A stretch of 9,128 bases of DNA from Pseudomonadota bacterium (GTDB taxonomy: Bacteria; Myxococcota; Bradymonadia; UBA4248). Numbering within the stretch: the first letter of the stretch is position 1; the number at the start of each line of letters is the position of its first letter. Made by a program: the position numbers and the translations under genes. The notes under the pieces are model-generated. The model made no database searches. It had not been told where the DNA came from and was given only the letters and a program-made list of their open reading frames with translations. The stretch is taken from NCBI GenBank assembly GCA_017613855.1, contig JAGACY010000230.1:1-9128 (forward strand). Direction: 5' to 3'. Positions 5,492-9,128 of the stretch are shown here, piece by piece.

Positions 5492-8400
5492 ATGACAGAC
5501 TCTAAGCATTCTAAACCTCAGAACTTTCCTAAATCTTCATCCACTAATGAAGCTATGGCTTCGGAGGAATCTGCTTCGAAGGAGGTGCATTCCAAAGAAG
5601 ATTCGAACAGCACCAGCCGGCTGCCGGTGCGTTCGCTCAACAGAAAACAGACGATTCGTCCTTTTAATACCAAGGCAAAATCTCAGGCTTCAGAAAGCAA
5701 TGAAGACCAGAAAAAAGCATCTCATGAGGTTCAGGTCTCTGATAGTAACAAAACCTCGCCAATGGTAGTGCCGTCGTCGCTTAAATCGGGGACACGTAAA
5801 AAAGACACGCCGGATGATTTGAAGCGGATGGCATTGCGTTCTCCTTTTGCTGAACAGGCTGGAGCGGAGAAACAGGAATCGGAGGTGTCATCGGTGTCTT
5901 CGAAAGGCAAAATGTCTCCCAAGATGCTCTCTGAAGCAGAAGCTTCTTCCTTGGAAGAAATTTTGTCGTCCAGTGCGGATGAGATCTTCTCACCAAGTGA
6001 GTTGGATTCGTCAGACTTTGATTTTTTGGATGAGTCCGCACAGGCTTCGGCAAATCCGTCGATCTCTGCATTTTCAAAATCTTCTCCGAGAAATCAATCC
6101 AAACCGGCTGCATTGCTCCTTCCTTTTGGCAAGGCGAATTCGAAGAAACCGTCGAGTCCGGACAATTCGCAGCAGTCGTCTTCGAATGCGGCGTCGGAAC
6201 AGGCCGGAACAAGTAATCCGCCGCCGTTTGCCAAATCTTCTTTGAGAAATTTGTCGAGTCCTCAGAATTCGCTTCTTCCGCCTCCAACTCCGGCATCAGA
6301 CCCATCGGCTTCTGCCAACCCATCGGCTTTTGCCAAATCATCTCCCAGAAATACATCAAATCCGGGCGGGTCGGTCTTCCCATTTTCAAAGGCACAGGCA
6401 AACCAGCCTCCGAAAAACCGGGTTCAGTCGCCCGTTTCACAGCCACCTTTGCCTGTTCTGGATGATGGTAATCTCTCATCATCCTCCGATGTCTTTTCTG
6501 AGCAGCCGCAGGGAGAGACGCCTATCTTTGGCGATGTCAATCAGGCCATTAAGCCAAGGCCGGAAGATTACCCATCTTCTGTGGAAGATGGAGAGAATGT
6601 CGATAACACACTTCCTGAAGACTGGCTTTCGGGCAAGACGGGGGCCACGATTCTGCCGACGCATTTCAGCAATCCAAAGCTATTTTCAGATCTGGATGAA
6701 GATGATGAACCTTTGGATGGGGATTTGATTGATAATACCGGCCTCGAAAAAGACGAAAATCTTCCAGAGGATCTTCAGAGCATTATCGATGGTTATGATG
6801 ATGAAATCCGCAGTGCAACAACGCGGGATGGGGTGCGTGAATGCACCATTCAACTGGCCATCGCCAGAATTCTCGAACACACTGGTCATGAAAAACTGGC
6901 TTATGTCCGCTATTTAAAGGCGCTCAAAGCCAATCACTTCAGTCGCACTGCGATCCATGAGCTGAGGCGAATTGCCAGGGCTTACAATAAAATGCGCGAT
7001 GTTACGACTTTGCTTCAGTCCGAAATTGATACCAATATTTCGGCATTTGAACAGTCGGCATTGCTCGAGGAATGTGCACTCATTACCTATTTTGTCCATG
7101 GTGAACAATACGAAGAAGCTGCCAATATGCTCTATAGGGCGATCGCCCTGACACCCCAAAATCCGTCTCCGGTCTATTCTCTGGCGTATATCCTGCTCTT
7201 TGAAGGAAAGTTCGAAGAATGCTGCAATACACTTGAGCACCTCATTCCGCTGACAGATGATGTTGCCATGCAGTCGGCACTGAACTGCATCAAAGGGGAT
7301 ATCGAAACCAGCCTAAGGCCAAGTCATTCTGCCGGATTATCGCATTATTTGAGGGCTCTCGACGTAGAACCGGCATCCCTCTATGCTTATCAGCACATTA
7401 TGTCGATACTCATCCGACTGGAAGACTGGCAGTCGATTTATAAACGATCTATCGATTTTGTCGATGCTTCGAAAGACAAGGCGCTCAGCCACTCGATGCT
7501 GCTGCTTGCCGGAAGTATCGCCATGGATTGTCTGGCGGATATCACTTCCTCCAATAAAGCTTATGAGCGCGCTTATAAACTTGTGGGAAGTGACAAAATC
7601 CCACTGGAGCTTGAGCTCGACAATTATGCGGATGATTCTGCAAAGTGGCAGTTTTACGATGAAGTTATTGCAAAGCTGATTGAAGTTAATGAAAATCCAA
7701 AAGATCAGCGCACGCTCATACTCATGCAGGCCATCAACCGCGATATCAACGGTAAATCTCCGTCTGCGGCTCTCGAAGTGCTGACACCTGTCGTTCAGGA
7801 TATGACTCAGGATCGGCTCATTCTCGAGTATTATCTGACACTGCTTAAGCGTGATGGGCGTATTGACGAAACCATGCGCTTCTCCCGGAGAATCGCCAAT
7901 ATCTCGAATACCGAAGAAGCGGCGACACGCTACGCTTCACTCGGGTGTTATTATTACGATGTACTTAAAAAACTCGAAGAAGCAGAACAAAATTTTAGAA
8001 GTGCATTGGCACTCGATCCCAATCAGAGAACTGCTTTCGACTACCTGGAATCCATTTTAAGGGCTCGCAACGACTACGAAGGTGTGGCTGCCATCTATCG
8101 GGCACGGCTCGACATCGTACTCGATGCCAGAATGAGAGCTTCCATCTTATATACACTCGCGTGTATTTATGATTACTCCTTGATGCAGCCCGAAAATGCC
8201 ATCTCTTATTACAAACAGTACCGTGAAATCTTTCCGGATGATATTCATGCCATTTCATCACTGCAGAGATTGGCTCAAAAGACGAAGAATTGGAAATTCC
8301 TCATTGAAATGCTGCTCATTGAGAAGAATACATCCACTTCTCCGACGGAACGCTGCTCCGTACTTCTGAGAATTGCAAACATCTGCAGGTACAAGCTGAA

Positions 8401-9128
8401 TAAACCTCAGTATGCCACGGCTTTCCTCTATCAGGCAAAAGAAGAGAATCCAAAGGCCATTGCCGTTTATCGTGAATTGCTGGATGTTCTCCGCGAAATG
8501 AAAAGCTGGAAGGAGGTCATCGCTGTTCTTAAAGAATTGCTCGTCATCGAGAAAAAGAACGAAGACAAAATCCAAACACTTTTCGATATGGCAACGATTC
8601 AGGAACAGGTACTGTGCGATACCAATGCTGCCGTCGCTTGTTATGAGCAGATTCTGACACTCGCTCCCGATAATGAACTGATTTGGACGAAACTTGCCAA
8701 TATTTACAGAAGAACCGGAAATCTGGCGGCATTTTATGAACTCTCGATGGATAAAGCTCAGCGGATACCGCAGCCCAAAATCAGAGCCAGGTATTTCTTT
8801 AAAGTTGCGCTCAAAGCACTGACGCTTTTTAAAGAACCCAAGCAGGCTATTTCGATTCTGGAAATGGCAGTATCCAATGATCCGAATTATATGCCTTCGG
8901 TCTTTTTGCTGACCATGCTCTATGGCACGACCGTTCAGCTCGAAAAACTCGTAACGCTTATTCAGGATTTTGCGACCAATCCGTTAACACAATCCACCAA
9001 AAGCGCTTGTTCACTTACGGTTGCCTACCTCTACCTGTGGCAGCTTAAGAACTACGATGAGGCCATCCATCCGCTCGAACTGTCTCTCGCTTTATCACCC
9101 GATGCCATCAGTGCCAGATTCATGCTCA
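5492..9128 (+). CDS. Giant TPR-repeat protein with disordered Ser/Pro-rich N-terminal region; 3' end outside window
   Basis: The frame is open from the ATG at 5492 to the right edge (1,212 codons, no stop). AGGAG at 5481-5485 with 6-nt spacing and the promoter at 5430-5458 support this start. There is no signal peptide or membrane segment, so it is probably cytoplasmic. Residues 1 to about 400 are low-complexity (Ser, Pro, Asn, Lys) with three copies of F-x-K-S-S-x-R-N (194-201, 246-253, 280-287). Residues about 405-440 are acidic (SDLDEDDEPLDGDL). From about 447 to the edge the chain is alpha-helical with degenerate tetratricopeptide repeats, roughly 20 by length. Clear examples are around 528-594 (YEEAANMLYRAIALTPQNP), 811-844 (LEEAEQNFRSALALDPN), 1046-1061 (AAVACYEQILTLAPDN) and 1175-1212 (YDEAIHPLELSLALSPD). 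TPR arrays bind protein partners; the specific role is unknown. No enzymatic domain is visible in the part present. Related architectures are, from memory, common in Myxococcota-type genomes. Confidence 0.9.
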   Translation, partial: MTDSKHSKPQNFPKSSSTNEAMASEESASKEVHSKEDSNSTSRLPVRSLNRKQTIRPFNTKAKSQASESNEDQKKASHEVQVSDSNKTSPMVVPSSLKSGTRKKDTPDDLKRMALRSPFAEQAGAEKQESEVSSVSSKGKMSPKMLSEAEASSLEEILSSSADEIFSPSELDSSDFDFLDESAQASANPSISAFSKSSPRNQSKPAALLLPFGKANSKKPSSPDNSQQSSSNAASEQAGTSNPPPFAKSSLRNLSSPQNSLLPPPTPASDPSASANPSAFAKSSPRNTSNPGGSVFPFSKAQANQPPKNRVQSPVSQPPLPVLDDGNLSSSSDVFSEQPQGETPIFGDVNQAIKPRPEDYPSSVEDGENVDNTLPEDWLSGKTGATILPTHFSNPKLFSDLDEDDEPLDGDLIDNTGLEKDENLPEDLQSIIDGYDDEIRSATTRDGVRECTIQLAIARILEHTGHEKLAYVRYLKALKANHFSRTAIHELRRIARAYNKMRDVTTLLQSEIDTNISAFEQSALLEECALITYFVHGEQYEEAANMLYRAIALTPQNPSPVYSLAYILLFEGKFEECCNTLEHLIPLTDDVAMQSALNCIKGDIETSLRPSHSAGLSHYLRALDVEPASLYAYQHIMSILIRLEDWQSIYKRSIDFVDASKDKALSHSMLLLAGSIAMDCLADITSSNKAYERAYKLVGSDKIPLELELDNYADDSAKWQFYDEVIAKLIEVNENPKDQRTLILMQAINRDINGKSPSAALEVLTPVVQDMTQDRLILEYYLTLLKRDGRIDETMRFSRRIANISNTEEAATRYASLGCYYYDVLKKLEEAEQNFRSALALDPNQRTAFDYLESILRARNDYEGVAAIYRARLDIVLDARMRASILYTLACIYDYSLMQPENAISYYKQYREIFPDDIHAISSLQRLAQKTKNWKFLIEMLLIEKNTSTSPTERCSVLLRIANICRYKLNKPQYATAFLYQAKEENPKAIAVYRELLDVLREMKSWKEVIAVLKELLVIEKKNEDKIQTLFDMATIQEQVLCDTNAAVACYEQILTLAPDNELIWTKLANIYRRTGNLAAFYELSMDKAQRIPQPKIRARYFFKVALKALTLFKEPKQAISILEMAVSNDPNYMPSVFLLTMLYGTTVQLEKLVTLIQDFATNPLTQSTKSACSLTVAYLYLWQLKNYDEAIHPLELSLALSPDAISARFML

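Noticed and set aside
5781..6482. Minus-strand 233-residue open frame opposite the TPR gene
   Set aside because: It overlaps the low-complexity N-terminal region of the plus-strand gene, shows no recognisable motif, and lacks a clear ribosome binding site.

Overview
The window holds three protein genes, two of them cut by the window edges, and two intergenic stretches rich in hairpins and short tandem repeats. No rRNA, tRNA, CRISPR array or transposase is visible. From left to right: (1) 1-2103, minus strand, an Lgt-type prolipoprotein diacylglyceryl transferase with a very long repetitive, probably cytoplasmic, C-terminal tail that runs off the left edge; (2) 2104-2285, a gap with two perfect inverted repeats; (3) 2286-5123, minus strand, a complete valyl-tRNA synthetase; (4) 5124-5491, a divergent intergenic region with heptanucleotide arrays, a duplicated GNRA-loop hairpin and a good sigma70-like promoter; (5) 5492-9128, plus strand, a giant TPR protein with a disordered Ser/Pro-rich N-terminal third, running off the right edge.

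The organism looks like a Gram-negative bacterium of moderate GC. The style of the TPR protein (degenerate helical hairpins with the spacing of 'EEAEQNFRSALALDPN') and the ValS sequence (SCDWDRERFTMDEGLS region) remind me of Myxococcota/Bradymonadota-type 'deltaproteobacteria'. This is an impression from memory, not the result of a search.

valS and lgt are on the same strand, 182 nt apart, and could be co-transcribed. However, the gap contains a strong hairpin 11 nt after the valS stop, so partial termination or processing is possible. The TPR gene is divergent from valS and has its own promoter and Shine-Dalgarno. No direct functional link between the three genes can be read from the sequence: ValS charges tRNA-Val, Lgt lipidates lipoprotein precursors at the inner membrane, and the TPR protein is probably a cytoplasmic scaffold of unknown role.

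The most unusual features are the Lgt tail (at least 325 residues, with about 7.8 copies of a 17-residue Pro/Ala/Ser repeat and two near-identical copies of a 31-residue repeat), the non-E. coli active-site residues of that Lgt, the repeated F-x-K-S-S-x-R-N motif in the disordered part of the TPR protein, and the compound repeat array between valS and the TPR gene. I did not find evidence for a defined new multi-gene system.
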